64,000 bases of DNA from Dioscorea cayenensis subsp. rotundata. Its lineage: Eukaryota; Streptophyta; Magnoliopsida; Dioscoreales; Dioscoreaceae. Position 1 is the first letter of the stretch. Each line of letters starts with the position of its first letter. The translations under genes and the position numbers were made by a program. The DNA lies in NCBI RefSeq assembly GCF_009730915.1, contig NC_052490.1:32860625-32924624 (forward strand), in the 5' to 3' direction. Under the pieces are notes generated by a model that saw only the letters and a list, made by a program, of their open reading frames with translations, searched no databases and was not told the origin of the DNA. Below, piece by piece: positions 33,315-47,293 of this stretch.

Positions 33315-36300
33315 TTATATGGGGCTAGCTTTCAGAGCCTGCATTATGTTTTAAGTTAATACAAGCGGAAATTAAGACTTCTAAACAAAAAAAAAACAAA
33401 AACAAAAAAACTTGTTTGGAAGATGGAATGTGCATCGGTCGCTGGTTTTCATGTTCGTTTAATACAATACAAAATGATATGGTTGCTCAAATTCTTTCTG
33501 TGTGCCAAAGATTGATCAGGAATTTCAAAATGCAAATGAAATTGATTAGGATTTTATTAAATGGGAAGATGAGTTTTGCAAACAGACCTTGTTCTGAGAA
33601 CTTGTTACAGCAGCTCTCCATTGAGGATTCTGCGAAGCTGTTGGCCTGTCACGAATGATAGTCACCACGCTAGACTGTATCGGTCTTTCAACTACGAGTC
33701 GAGGTGGCATTTCTCTCATTACCCATAGTACAAAGCCCGATGGGACCGATGAACCTGAAATATTTCCATAGTGAAGTCTGGTTCAGGAGCAATATGGTTG
33801 CTTTCAGAAACTAATAAATGAGGACTGTGCTCAATTATTTCATATAGATAGCATTTGATGTGTTATGAGACATTATAGAGACAACTATCATATAATCGCA
33901 AACAGTCTTCTTTGTTATAGCTACCTAAGCAAATATGTGAACACATCCCTAAGTTGTGTTACAAGGTAGCAGCAAGAAAGATGGTAAACATAACCAATTA
34001 AAAGTAGCATTCATATGATTTCTAGTTAATTTTGTGGATCAACTAACCAAGCAAGGCATCATTGTATATATTATTAACAAGTAATGAAATAAAAATCTTC
34101 AAAGGCATATAATGGTAAAATCAGAAATTACACATGCAGGAAGATTCCCAAAGAAGATCCTAGAGTGATCTGGGATCTAACAGATGCAATAAGATAAAAA
34201 GCATTCACTTTGGACAACACAGACAATCTTCATCTCCTATGAAGCAACTTGTAACTGGTTCACAAAGAGATGAACAAACATGTGGGCAAGCTCAGCTTAA
34301 TTTCATTCATATGACATAGCTTGCTGGTTTGATTTCTAAAATTATAGCAAAAGGCAATGAGGGTACCTATGAAGTAATACAGAAATAAGAAAACCGAACT
34401 ATCTATACTGTTTGGTTGATCTGGCAGCCAGTAGGAGAGCACCTGCAACTATAACCATCATTGAGAGTTTAAAAGACAGTAGTGCAGTCTTCACTATTGC
34501 AAAATGTAGTCCAAAATAGACCAGTAATTGGAACATACAGGTATATTTGTAACGAGGGCCAATATGGAAGATGACACAAAGCACAGGAGAGAGAGAGCTG
34601 CCAAACCTGCAACCTGACAATGGAATCAAATAATCAATAAAATCAAAATTCCTGAAGGTTAAATATATATGGTTTTCAAAATTCAAAGTAGTTTCTCTGG
34701 TGAAGTCATATGAATTCTTTTATATAATTTGAATCGCATTGAAACTAATCATGATAAATACTTCAACTTAAAAATACCTTCCACATTTCTGTTGAGACCA
34801 TTTCCGATCTTACTTTCTTCATCTTTAAGAATAGCAGTATTCCTGAACATAATCAAATAGCAAAAGTAAAACACTGTAGAAAGGTGTCTCAAGTTCGAAC
34901 GACAGTTTCTTTATACAGGTAAAAATTCTAGCTTATGTATAACATATATAGACAATTGACCAAAGTAATCAAATACCTACAAAGTAAAACGTTGGATTTA
35001 ATAAAAACAAATTAAAATTACCCTTGAATTCAGTAATTGATATCCGAGTTATAATTACGTATCCCGATATTATCTATCAAACCACTGGAGATGCATCATT
35101 GTTCTCTTCAAAACAAAATACAACAGAGTAATTACTCACCGTAACAAGCCAAAGCTCCTCCTAATAAAAGAAACACTGCTGAAAAGATATCCAGATAAAC
35201 CTGCATCACATTGGAGGTCAACATTGGCAAGAAGTGCATATTTCCAAAGGTAAGTTTCTGAGAAATTAAAAAAGAAAAAAATCAAATATTCTTCTCTATT
35301 TGTAGTAAGCAGTTTGGAACATGATTTCAACCTTGTGACTGAGAATTAATTGATGTAAGAAAATAAGAGCACCATAAGTTACTTGACAAGACAATCCTAC
35401 TAGGTTAATTCAACTGAACTCAAACTTCATACCTGAGCCATGACTGAAGCATCAATAGGATTTCTGCCTTTTCCAGCCCATATTAGAAGTGTGAATGCTA
35501 CCACACATATAAATGTCAGCACAATTACCTACAGAATAGAAGCAGAGACCTGAATTTGCAATACATTATACCACTTATTTTTGAACTGAGTACCATATCA
35601 AGAGAAACTGGTTCAAAACACGAGGATAGAAAAATAAGTTGATGTCCAAGGTTATTGAAATATATGATTGTTCCAGGCAATGAATTACCATGATTACAAA
35701 TTTTTGTCGGCTTCCGACATGAATGGTTTGAAATGGGCAACATCTTCTGCGCCCAACTGCTTGGTGGGAACCTGGTTTAACCTTTGATTTTTCCAGCAAT
35801 GTTTCGTTATAACCCTGCCCATCATCTTCTTCATCTTCATCATTAGGCTGATGGCAGAGATCGACCCTACAAGCAAAGCTCTGAGCAGAATGTCATAAAT
35901 GTAAACATGAAGGTCTATATCAGATCGCCAAAGAGGCTTATCTAAAAATATAACAAAAAATAATGAGGTATATATAAACACAAAATGACACAAATGCCTA
36001 TAAGGAAACTAGGAACAAATGGTAAGGAAGAAAATTGGCATGTACTTGATATCTTCAAAAGACAACTCAATAGACTTTTCCAAAGAACACATTAATGTGA
36101 AAGACATGGAGGTCAACTTTATCCCAAAGAATTTCATTAACCAGCACAGCTGGCAAATGGTTGGTTATTATAGCTCAAAAATATCAAAAGGGCATCAGGC
36201 AGACTGCAAAGAAACAGAAAGGTTGGATATCTTAGGGAAAAAACATCCTTAGGAACTGTCCACTAGTATCTTATCTGTTGACACGGAGTATTCCAGTGAT

Positions 36301-39300
36301 CCCCACGATCCGAGTCCGGGCCGTTGGAATTGAAATTGGTTTGGCAGCAGATCACGAAATCTTGGTGATCTTCTCTATCTTATTAATGAGAAGTCCATTT
36401 TAGGGATTGACAACTTACCCATTCAGTGACTTTGGCACTGGACGTTCCAAAAATGGGTACTATCGGGTTGGGTGAATTAGAGAATAGACCAACTGCTTTG
36501 AGACAAGACTTGCAAAAGAAAATGAAACAACAGTAATATCCAACAAAGGAGCACAAATTGGAGCTACAGCCATAAATATGTAAGAATATTTATAAAATGG
36601 TCCAATCTTATATGATAAGTAATATGTACCAATAAAATATAGCAGAACAGCAACTATAAACACACAATCAATGTTAGACTGAGGGTTAAAAGTCTATAAT
36701 AACCTAATCATCCCATGAGGAATTAACTTTAGTAAGGCTACCCCCTTATGAATGCACAAGATAAGTGAACCAATTTAAGTGAATGTTTTTAAAGCTAACG
36801 TATGCAATAATTACCCATATATCTATGTATGTATACTCCTGGCTGAATGGACTGAAAACTTACCAGAATGACAAAAGCAGAAGAAATGCAGCCAGAAACA
36901 ATATTTGGGGACAAGCTGCGGGGGCAAAATAATAAATTTGAACAGTGAGATCAACTTCAAATCCAAATTTCAGTAGGAAGATCGTGTGTGACCAAAACAA
37001 CAGATTATACTAGGAGAGCAAACGACAGAAGAGAGCATACCCATGAGGATGAATCCACAACCACCTGACCAACATAACCAATCCTCACAAGTAGCAACAA
37101 GAGTGGTTATAAAATAGATCAAGTAGCCTGCAATAGAATAAACATACTCAATCTTATTATATCATTCTGTGAAAAGAACAAAAAAAATCTTCAACAATTG
37201 AACTTTAAACTAGTTAATCATATACAACGTGAAGACTATAATCCAGAAAGTTCTGGTTATAACTTATAACTCCCAAAACTCTAATATGAAAACAAACACA
37301 AGATAATTATCACGTTCACCTTACATTCAATACAAGCATGAATTAGAAAACTAAGACAATGCAGCTAATCCATTTATATTACAGTTAGTCAGAACTATTT
37401 CATAACATATTATGACAGTATGTTTTCTACATCTTGGCAAAGCTTCCTCAGCATCTCAAATTTTCTATAATTTCCCATAGATTCTGTGTTTGTATAATGA
37501 ATTATGGTCTATTTTAAATTGTTAACATAAAAAGATAAACATAAATAGTAGATGAAATGCCCAGAGATATCAAACTGAAAGGACTAGTTCAATTGCAGTC
37601 TAGAATAAAAGTAAAACTTAGCAATTTAAAATATTGCTCAAGTAAATACTAAATATATGATGCACATTGACAAGGGAAATCACCATTAGCCATTTAACAT
37701 TGCATTTCATTGTCCTTTCTGAAAGAGAGACAAAGTACATGATGATAAGCATTTGGCTACCTAACTAACAGCACTGCAGAGAAGATCTTGAAAAAAAAAA
37801 ATGAAATAAATGACCATGTACTGAACGAAATATTAAGGAACTTAGGAGTTTAAGCTAATGGCAGGTTTACACTTAAGAGAATATAATATCCTCACAAGTA
37901 GCATGACAACAACAGTAAGTAGAAGTTCTGATACATTTTAGGTAATTGCAATAACAAGTATGGGCAGGAAAAAATATTCTTAACAAGCTAAATTAATAAT
38001 TTCAAGACTCCAAAATATGAAAAGATAGAATTACCTATGTTTGAAGAGCCAATCATGAGATGAAAAATCTGTGCCATCATAAATATTTTCATCAAAAATA
38101 ATGTGATTGTGTGCGTAAAAGCAGGCATCTATAATGTTACAAGAAATGCAACAGAAATAGTCTTACTGCTAGCCAGAAACTTTATCAATGCAATTTGGTT
38201 AGGAAAATACAAGGCATAAAAAAGCAGAGCACCTTCAAAGCCTGAAGGTGAAAAATATCACCCTAATAAATATAAAAGGAATGCTGGCAGCCATTAATAA
38301 GATAATTATTGAAGATCTATTGCATAAATAATGCAATGGACACACAAAAGCAAGTCCATGTTAGGATATACATTTATAAAACAATTTACTAAACAATAGA
38401 ATTTGTAAACCTAAAGAAAATCACCACAGATCATATTTTGGTTAAGAAAAAGAGCATCTTTAAAACTCCAAGTATTCCATGGACATTTTAAAAAGTGTAG
38501 CCATCAAAAAAATAGCGAGGCAAGTTACCAATGCTCATAACCACTAGACATTAAAACCCATGTATGATAACAACAGCAAAAAAGAACAAACCTCTCTAGT
38601 TCTTTCTTTTATAGGAGTTGTTTATTCAAGCAGGTGGTACATAAAACTAAAACACTTTTACGTGGAAGCATGATGAAAAGTTGCTTTTAGAAAATGATAT
38701 AACAACAACAACCTCATTTCAGTTAAAAGTCAAAACAGAGAGACAAAAGAAGTCCAAGTGAACATATTCTATTTTGTGAAAAAATCCCATACCTTTTGAC
38801 GAGTCCAGCCAAGTTGTTGATTCCGAAAGTGCATCCTTAATAACTGGCATCAAAGCATCACAATTAAAAAAAAAATGAATATCTATAATTTTTTCACTAA
38901 TTAATCATCCATGTCTAAAGTTTGCTCAATAAAATAACATACTCATCAACAATAATATAATGATAACTAATAGCATACTGCACATAAAAACTATTAAAAT
39001 AAAATTAAGCAATATTTTCCGATGAAAAATAAGTGCTGCCAGGATGTCATCATGCAATTTGGAAATCATAATCACTTGAAATGTCACTTCATTATTTCTA
39101 ACATTATGAATCTTTATTTCCACCATAACGGAACAGAGCATTTGAATCACTCAATTACCTCCACCAAAAACGAGGTGACACTTATGCAAGTAGATAAATT
39201 TACAGCTTGCAAAACTTGTAGAAACAACAAGACGCTAATACCTCAGAGTGTTGAATATATGCTCCAAATAGGTTTATCATATTTTGTAATTGACCTCAGG

Positions 39301-41108
39301 GCATATTTTATTGCCAGTTTTAAAAGAAAGCATCTTATTATAAATTTAAGTTTCAATAAATCAAGTAATTGGGTTTTACATTTTTAACAAAGAATGGAAA
39401 GCAGATCTTGCCATGTTTGTTTTCTTCGTTATTAGTCCCTATTCCCTAGAAATGGAAAGCAGTAGTGTTCATCCTTTTTTAGTCTTTTTTCCTCTAATAT
39501 TTGCATATGGGGAGAAGTTGAGTGGTGGCGGGGGAAGGCTGTTGCTGGCCACTAACCAAAGCCACATGCAAGAAACAGAAAAATAGGAAATTGGCTATTT
39601 ACTACTGCATTGGGATTGTTTGATTTTTTATTTTATTTTCGAATTTCTCCTCTATTAAAAATTTAAAAAGAAAGGAGAATCTTAACAGATATAAATCTAC
39701 CAACACGGAAATAAAGAAATTGGTTTGAAGTTATAAGGAAAAATAAACGATTGAATGGACTACAGAACGAAAGTTCCACCAAAGACCTTTCACCACTTCT
39801 CTTGTGGCCAATCAAGAACTCACGGTGAATTTGCCCACAGACATTTAATCTCATAATGCTAAGATATTAGCAGTATGCACACAATCTGTATCCCAACCCA
39901 CAACATTTAACTTTAATCTTGAACTATAATTAATATAATATATCCTTTCCTAAATGCGACAAACAAGACTAGGAATGTACATTTCCAGCTCAAACATTGA
40001 TTGTCATGTAATGCACAATAGGAAGACAAGATTGTTATTCACATTTCAAGAAACAAATGTCTTCCAATTGAAACACGTGTCCAAGTTTCCAGGAGATCAA
40101 ATGAAAGGTTTGATCAAAGTAAACCATTAAAATGTCATATCAACCAGAAGGTGAGGAAGAGTAAAGACAGAGACATGTATACTGATGTTTTGCGATCTTT
40201 AACACCTAAGCGATATAGATAACATGTCCTGGTTAAAAGGCCCAGATACAGGCATCACTCAGAGGATGCAAAGGGCATGTGGCAACAGCAGATACAAACC
40301 TGAGGAGGAGGGTATGTTCCATCGTTCCCGCCTAACTGCACATTAAAAAGTTTAAAAAGTAGTTTAATTGGCACTATACTAATCCCATTTTACTAGTCTT
40401 GACCCGTTGCTTCCTATATCTAATCCTACTTTCTCAGCATTTTTTGAGATACCCCATGCCAATATAATTAAACGTGGTGGTCATGTATGGTTCCCTCTTT
40501 CTGAACTCAGCTTCAGAGAAACTAGTCATACTAGAAAACCAATGCCAAACGCTGCAAAATTCCTTTAATGCAAGTAAGGTAAGGTAAATCCAGAACTCCT
40601 AAAACCACTTCAATATCACAGTTCTCTTCAGAGTTCAGACCCAAGTTTGCCTATTGCATTGAAAATTCAGAAAGGAAAAAAAAAAACAATTTTTTTTTTC
40701 TATCAACTATCTACTTCTAATTAAAATTCATAAACCCCAAGTAAACACACAAAATGTAATCTTCCCAAACTCATAACTTCCAAGCATAACAAGCACCAAT
40801 CTTCCATAAGTACAACACTAACAGTCATTGCTATATCAATAATCAATCACATTACCGAAGCATGACATGCCCGAATTCGGAAGCACAATCGCATCAATGA
40901 AACAGAAAACCAAGCACAAAGGCTTCGATTACCAAGATCAGCAAATCACAAACACTAAGAGACAAATGCGGGAGCAAAAAACCTGAAATACAGCGACGGA
41001 GGCGATAGCCCCATCAACGCAGGCAAGTAAGACCTCAGCGGCAACAAGCGCAGGTGGGAGGCATCTCCGGCCAGCCCAACCCCCTGTCCCCCCCAAGAGC
41101 ACCACCAT
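33315..41108 (-). CDS. THH1/TOM1/TOM3-family multi-pass membrane protein
   Basis: A plant multi-pass membrane protein of the DUF1084 (THH1/TOM1/TOM3) family; family members TOM1 and TOM3 are tonoplast host factors for tobamoviruses, but the normal role is unclear. Thirteen exons: 40983-41108, 38793-38843, 38035-38068, 37041-37127, 36864-36915, 35689-35866, 35433-35528, 35140-35200, 34778-34842, 34539-34613, 34367-34442, 33588-33754 and 33315-33338, all GT/AG and phase-consistent, giving 363 residues. Family marks are RNQQLGWTRQKIFHLMIGSS, WVDLCHQ followed by an acidic loop, about seven hydrophobic spans, and FVLWVMREMPPRLV near the C-terminus. The start at 41108 was preferred over an upstream in-frame ATG at 41192. 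The acidic/basic loop (exon 6) makes it longer than TOM1. Intron 1 (38844-40982) is over 2 kb. The family call rests on motifs, not on an alignment. Confidence 0.85.
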
Positions 41109-41429
41109 CTGGCCGCCGAGAAACCGATACGGCGCGCATATACGGGCACTTCGATGGAGTTCTCGGAGCTCCGATGCGATGGCGAAGTTCAATGAAGATG
41201 AGGAAATCGGGAAGGACGCGAAGCCGAGTCAACCTGTGGAGATGAATAGCTTGTTGTTTAACACGAAACACCCGCACCATGAGGGTGTGATATTAGCCGT
41301 TGATTTAACTTTGAGATCTGTGGTTTAAGATTGGACGGTGGATGATGCACTAGGGTTGATGGTTTGCGTGTGGGCCCTCTCTTGCCTTGCTGGCATTTGA
41401 CTACATTAGAAATCCAACACTGACACGGC

Positions 41430-41435
41430 CACGTG
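41430..41435. promoter_or_regulatory. G-box/ABRE upstream of the TOM1-like gene
   Basis: CACGTG within GGCCACGTGTC, about 320 bases upstream of the chosen start codon. This is a perfect core for bZIP/bHLH binding. Its use is not shown by sequence alone. Confidence 0.4.
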
Positions 41436-42255
41436 TCCATAGACCAGACAAACAGACTTGTGTTTAAGGGAACACAAATGTGACATTTGTTAAGTTATAT
41501 ATATATATATATTTATTTATTTATTTATTTTGGAATTATTTTATTTTATTTTTTATTGATAATTTGGTTTAGAATTTTCTTCAATTTTAAGTAACATTTT
41601 TTTTTCATATATTTCCATAAAAATTAAAAACAGTAAAAAATTTTAGTTTTGGCACAAAACTTCCTATTTATTAATTAACTGTGTACGTATATCTTAAAAA
41701 AAATTACATTTAAAGCTCATAGAATGTATAATCTTGATGTAGGTGACTACACAGACTAGATGTTCAATTTTTTGGCTTGTACAGACTTCTGATAACACTC
41801 ATTATATTTAAAAAAAATTGTATATTTCTATTATTTTTTATGTAAGGAACACTTCTTAACTAGAGAGCAAAACAATTTCAACAATGTAAAATATAAACGA
41901 CAACTAAAAAATGTTAATAATTTATGATGAATGTGATGCACATGCCTATAATACAATTTGATACAAAATAAGTTTATCACATTGATGATAATTCATTGAT
42001 ACAAATAACATTACTCATATTATACATGACAACCACAACAACAAAAGAAGAAACCAAGTATCGAAACAAGTACAACTGACTCGACATGATAGAGTACGAA
42101 GAAGAGGATATCGTTGAGGAGGATGATCGGTCGCCACCGCCACCGCCATCGCCATCGCCATGGCCATTGTGTTGGCAAATGAAGATCTTTATATATCTTC
42201 TTAAAGAACCATAACCTTCTTCTTGCTCCCATGAACACTAGATCCACACAAGAGA

Positions 42256-42292
<37 letters not shown>

Positions 42293-44293
42293 GAAGGTTT
42301 TAAGGTGTGTATATGTTCATAAGTTGATGTTGTTGTTTGAGTGTGTGTATTTATGATGTTGTGAATGTGAGTGGGCTTTTAATTAAGATGCTTTCTCTTC
42401 ACACGCGGTTTGGCTGGCATGACAGAAGTGCAAGGCTAGCTTTCTAAATCAAAAGAAATTCCCTACTCGATTAAAAGAAAAATTCTTAATTAGTATTACT
42501 TAATTTTGGGTTTTGGTATTTATTTTTATCTTTTTAATTATATTTCTATAAATACTTCTAGTTTCACTAAATTTGAGAATATATAAGTTTTTACAATATA
42601 TATTGTTGAGGTTAAACTAAAAAACTAAGTCCAAAAAATTAGGAGAACCAACTATAAAAAGAATTGTTATTCAATCACTTCACTCTATGTGGTTGTTGCC
42701 CAACATGCATAAGAAATAATAAATTATAATTAATTAACCCAAATAATCACCAAAATCAAACCTAATTACTAATCTATTCTTCATTCTTTAATAAAAAAAA
42801 TTCTAAATGTAAAAGTAGTGATGATCATGTCTACTAAGCAACAACCCACGTATTCTCAACAAATCAAAAGAAAACACTAGACTTTTTTCTGTTCTTTTTC
42901 TTTTTTTAAGTAGTAAGAATCTCTTTTGACAACCTTTTTAGAAAAGGAATCCAATACTTCCTTGTTTCCCATTGCCTTTTTCAAAGTTGGTGATTAAAAG
43001 ATAACTAATGAATTAAATGGGAATTAGATTGTTCCAAAAGCGCCAAGGATAGTGTCACTTTTATTTAAAAATTACTTTTGTTGTTTTGATTTCTTGATTA
43101 ATTATCTTATATTAACTAATTAAACTATAGTGGTGCTTTTTGTTGTTGATGAATCATTGGAGGTCCATCTTATTTTATATAGGTTGTTTTGAGATAATAT
43201 ATTTATTAAATAAAATGTTTTAACTTGTTGACACAATTTAATTTACTACGCTAGAATGATATTTAGTGTATTGAAGGATGAAAACTTAAAATTTTGATAG
43301 TCTGTTGTTTATGGTCCTTATGGAACATATTTTTTGTACTTTGAACGAAAAATCTTTTTGAAAGACAGTACTTTTTGACATGCATAAGATTTTAGTTTGT
43401 TAATTTTAATTAAAATAGCATTAACTTTTTCTAAATGTTAAAGTTAAAGATTTGAATAAAATGTGGAATCAGGTTCTTCCCTTTCTCATTTCTTTCAAGC
43501 TTTGATTTTCAAAGGAAGATGGCATGCTTTATTCCTTAATTATAATAATTTTTTTGAAAGAGATTTTGGTTACTGCATGTGTGTGTGTATATATATATAT
43601 ATAAATTAATCTTCCTCTCTTTTAGTTTGTTCTCTTATAAATTTATAATATAATTAATATAAATTTATAATTAATATTCCTTAATGTAAATATTTCCTTC
43701 TACTTAATTCATAGTATCAAAGCACATATAAACTGATACTTTTCCACAACTTTGACATTAAGAATTAACTAAGAATTAAAACTAATGATGGTTGCATGTG
43801 TTAGTAAACCTAGTAATTAATATATACATGCCAACATAGAAAAAGAGGTTGTCTTTGTATTCTACGACAATCTCCTATTAATTAATTATAAGCTTGATAA
43901 TTATAATAGTTAACTAAAGCATTAAACTTTAAAACATTATATATTATGGAGGCATGTTTGTCTTTTAAACACTCTTTTTAATCTTGATTTCAGTCAAACT
44001 CATTTCATTATAATCCCCATGCATGCAACATTCCGACATTATCATTAACCTGCACCTTCTTCACCAAAATTTCTTCTTGTTAGGCCAAAAGGAAGCATTG
44101 TTTTTTATTAAGATTAGATAAACAATGATCATTGTTTCATGAAACGTTCGAACATTGTTTAAATAATTCAAGATATTTAATTGGACTTGCATAAAAACAA
44201 ATAATGATGATAATAATATACTCCATATATATTATTTCTATGCTGGAGAAGTAATTGAGAGGTAACTCACGAACTTATTGCGTTCGACTTATA
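41436..44293. other. gene-poor AT-rich region
   Basis: Holds (TG)n/(TA)n microsatellites near 42255-42293 and 43577-43605. A minus-strand ORF at 42020-42247 has a GGC/GAT-type repeat that encodes alternating Trp-Arg. It could be a small peptide gene, but neither of its two open frames resembles a known family. Nothing else is seen. Confidence 0.4.
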
Positions 44294-44675
44294 TACTCCT
44301 CTATTCTGAAATACAAGTCATTTAAAGATGTTGGATAAGAATTAAAAATGACACTAATTTTTTAAAATTAGAAAAAAAAATGAACTAAATAACTAAAATA
44401 CCCACCATACTTTTGTTTAAACTGAAAATTATCTTTTCATTTACATAACTTAGAAAATTAGGAATAGTAAAATTAAAAATAAATAAATAAATAAGTAATG
44501 CCTTGGTATGTATATTATACAATGGCAACTATATATAAAGTGGATAACCACAAATGCATTAAGAAGAAGAACAGTACAAAGTAATCAAAACAAAAGAGGG
44601 GGAGGGGCAATGGCATCTATTTTAAAACAAAACTTTTGTACTCAAAATAACTCATATTTAATAATGGAGAGAGTA
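44294..44675. mobile_element. Stowaway-like MITE
   Basis: Ends TACTCCTCTATTCTGAAATA and, at the right, ATAATGGAGAGAGTA, which are imperfect inverted repeats of the TACTCCCTCC type typical of plant Tc1/mariner Stowaway elements. The outermost TA would be the target-site duplication. About 382 bp, no ORF. Confidence 0.6.
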
Positions 44676-45198
44676 TTTAATAAATAAATAAAAACTAAAC
44701 CTATGTCGAGGTAGAGTATAGGTTTCGTTTACTAAACTTTAGTTTTGAGGATGTATTATATGTTAAAGTAATTAATTTTATTTAATAAGACATAAACTAA
44801 TTAATGATTCATTTAATAGTATAAAAATCCTTAATTTTGTTCTTCCTTTTTAGTTTGTTTTTTTATTGAAATTAATGATCAGTGTGCCTTCTTATTAAAC
44901 AAGAAGGTTTTCTTACATGGATCTTAATGTGCGGCATGTATTAGTGCAATTACTATTAAGCTGGGCTCTTATTGAGCCTCGCTGGCCTCTAAGACAGCCC
45001 ACAACAGAGCCCAATTCTCTAATTTTGTATAATAATAATAATAATAATAATAGAAATTATTTTGTTAAATTTACGATAAATAGAAATTATAAAAAAAATT
45101 GGGGGTTCATCCGTAATGAGTGGAAGAATCCCTTTCTATTTCCAAGTAAAACGGGTATATACCCACATGTTTAAGAATATATTTTAACATATATGGTA

Positions 45199-45467
45199 TA
45201 CTATTCTCTCAGGTGATTTTTATTTGACCATTTTAATTAATTCACATCAATTAAGAAAGTTGATTAAAACTAAAATTTATAAAAATTAATTATATTAACT
45301 TTTCAATATTACTTTTTTAAATAAAGTATGATTTAATAAAATGTGTATTCTTTAATATGGTTTATTGGAAGTTATAAAACTACATTAAATATAAAAAAAA
45401 TTAAAAAATTAAAATTTAATGTTTTATAAGTTTTCTAAATGAACAAGTAAAAAAGACTGGCGGAGTA
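45199..45467. mobile_element. Stowaway-like MITE
   Basis: The left end TACTATTCTCTCAGGTGATT and the right end GACTGGCGGAGTA (reverse complement TACTCCGCCAGTC) fit Stowaway termini flanked by TA. About 269 bp of AT-rich interior. Confidence 0.5.
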
Positions 45468-45659
45468 TGTATGTAAATATATAATTAAATTTAATTAAAT
45501 TTCAAATTTTTAATAAAATGATGATTAATTATAATTATAATCATAATAATTATTTTTTGATAAAAGCTACAAGGACCTGTTAGTATCTGTAACGTGTGTG
45601 AATTATTGTCTCGAAATGGTTTTGTCAAGTTGCATGCACGCTGAAGTTAATTGTCTTGA

Positions 45660-45800
45660 ACACACCCTCACCTCATGGTCGCAAAGTGAGTAAGAGGTGC
45701 AATATCACTCGTGAGTTAATTCCTCTAATGAAAATTCAAACTTTCACCACGCCACACGACGGACCCATTTTAATACATCTAACCACTTGAACCAAGTAAC
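45660..45800 (-). mobile_element. possible SINE-like remnant
   Basis: On the minus strand CTTGGTTCAAGTGGTTAGATG (45795-45775 region) resembles a tRNA-type head, followed downstream by GTTTGAATTTTCATT as a weak box B. The sequence is GC-richer than its surroundings. Evidence is thin. Confidence 0.22.
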
Positions 45801-45886
45801 TTCGATGACGATAAATTATATGTTGTTCGCATGCATGTTCCTTTAATAACATATAGTTTTAAAAAGATAAAAGTTGTACTCCCTCC

Positions 45887-46039
45887 ATCATCAAAGACAA
45901 GTCATTTTTGGAAAAGTTTCTTTTTTCAAAATAATTGTTATTTAATAATACCAAAGCAATAGTTTTTTTAAATTTTTTAATTTTTTTTAATTCTTATACA
46001 AAATCTTTAAACAACATGTATTTCAGAATGGATGGAGTA
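45887..46039. mobile_element. Stowaway MITE (best conserved of three)
   Basis: The left end TACTCCCTCCATCATCAAAG and the right end CAGAATGGATGGAGTA are inverted repeats with the classical plant Stowaway terminus. TA is at both ends. About 153 bp, no coding capacity. Confidence 0.75.
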
Positions 46040-47250
46040 TTAAATACACATGTTTAGACATTACATACAAATATATATATATATACTATGGTGATTTAGT
46101 AGAAATTTCCTCCATATGTTTACATGTGTATTAATAATAATTGAATCAAATTTTAAATTTTTTTCACATACAAAAATTATAATTTTGATATAATTCCATA
46201 AAAACGATCTTATAAAAAGCAAAAAACACTTGTATAGTAGCTATACATACCTTTTAATAAATTGGCAATAATCTCCATTTTTCATCTTAATTATTATTGT
46301 GAAAAAATTGGTCCCTCAATCTCTCAGTTAGTAAATAAAATTTATCATTTTTCTAATATGAAGCTGATTGCCGCCTGTCTGCTTACTCATCGAGAATGGG
46401 TAAGAAATTTATATACTTGTAAAAATTCTAAAATGTTCTATCCACACCCACCAATCAGCAAGTAGGATGACCAAAGGGCGAGTTTGACCCGCTAGTCTTG
46501 TTTTTATTTAATTACAATAGATATCAAATATATATAATGCGGCCAAATATATAAATATATATATATATAATCCTGGCAACCCTACCAAACGTTATCTCGG
46601 AGAGGTGTTGCTGATAAAGCACTATAAATCCAAAGTGGATCTTATTGCAATTCATGAGTGGGGAAAAAGTTACATTTGGTGCTCCTGATTGACATGTGTT
46701 AATTTCACGCCAAGTTGGATCATGAGTACCACCAATCATCAAACTCTTATCATATGACCACATCAATGACCCCAATAATAAAAAAGATTGCATTTCAGAT
46801 TCAATGAATGTTTCTAGTCACACTTTGCCTAAAGAAAAAAGAAAAGTTTATTGTACATTGCTATATGTTCATGGGTTAGTACATTTTAAGATTTTTTTTT
46901 TTTTTGTTTGTTTATCTCATCCAAGATCTCATTCTATTACTTTAGAACATCAAGGACCTTGCTATTTATAATACCACTTTGAGATTCCTATATATATTTT
47001 TTCCAAAATTGAATGGGTATCATTCAACCTCTGTTTATAAAATCTAATTATTTAAATAAATATGTTTCATAATTCAACTAGTTTTGTTTCAAAAAAATAA
47101 AAATTTTACTGTTATTAATTTTATTATATGCATCCTGACTTCTTTTAAATGGACACTTGTCGTCTATTTATAAAAAAAAAATAGTTATATGAACTTAATT
47201 ACATAGTGATGTTTAATATTTGCTCGATAGCCATAATAAAAAACTTGGGT

Positions 47251-47293
<43 letters not shown>

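Noticed and set aside
36280-36450. GC-rich insert in an intron of the TOM1-like gene
   Set aside because: Looks foreign to the intron, but no termini, target duplication or coding remnants could be defined.
40305-40337. Possible exon LGGNDGTYPPQ in intron 1 of the TOM1-like gene
   Set aside because: It has AG and GT borders, but the family sequence continues directly from exon 1 to LLRMHFRNQQLGWTRQK, so inclusion is not needed.
42020-42247. Minus-strand small ORF with Trp-Arg repeats
   Set aside because: The repeat comes from a hexanucleotide microsatellite; no family match in this or the Met-Ala frame, so not called a gene.
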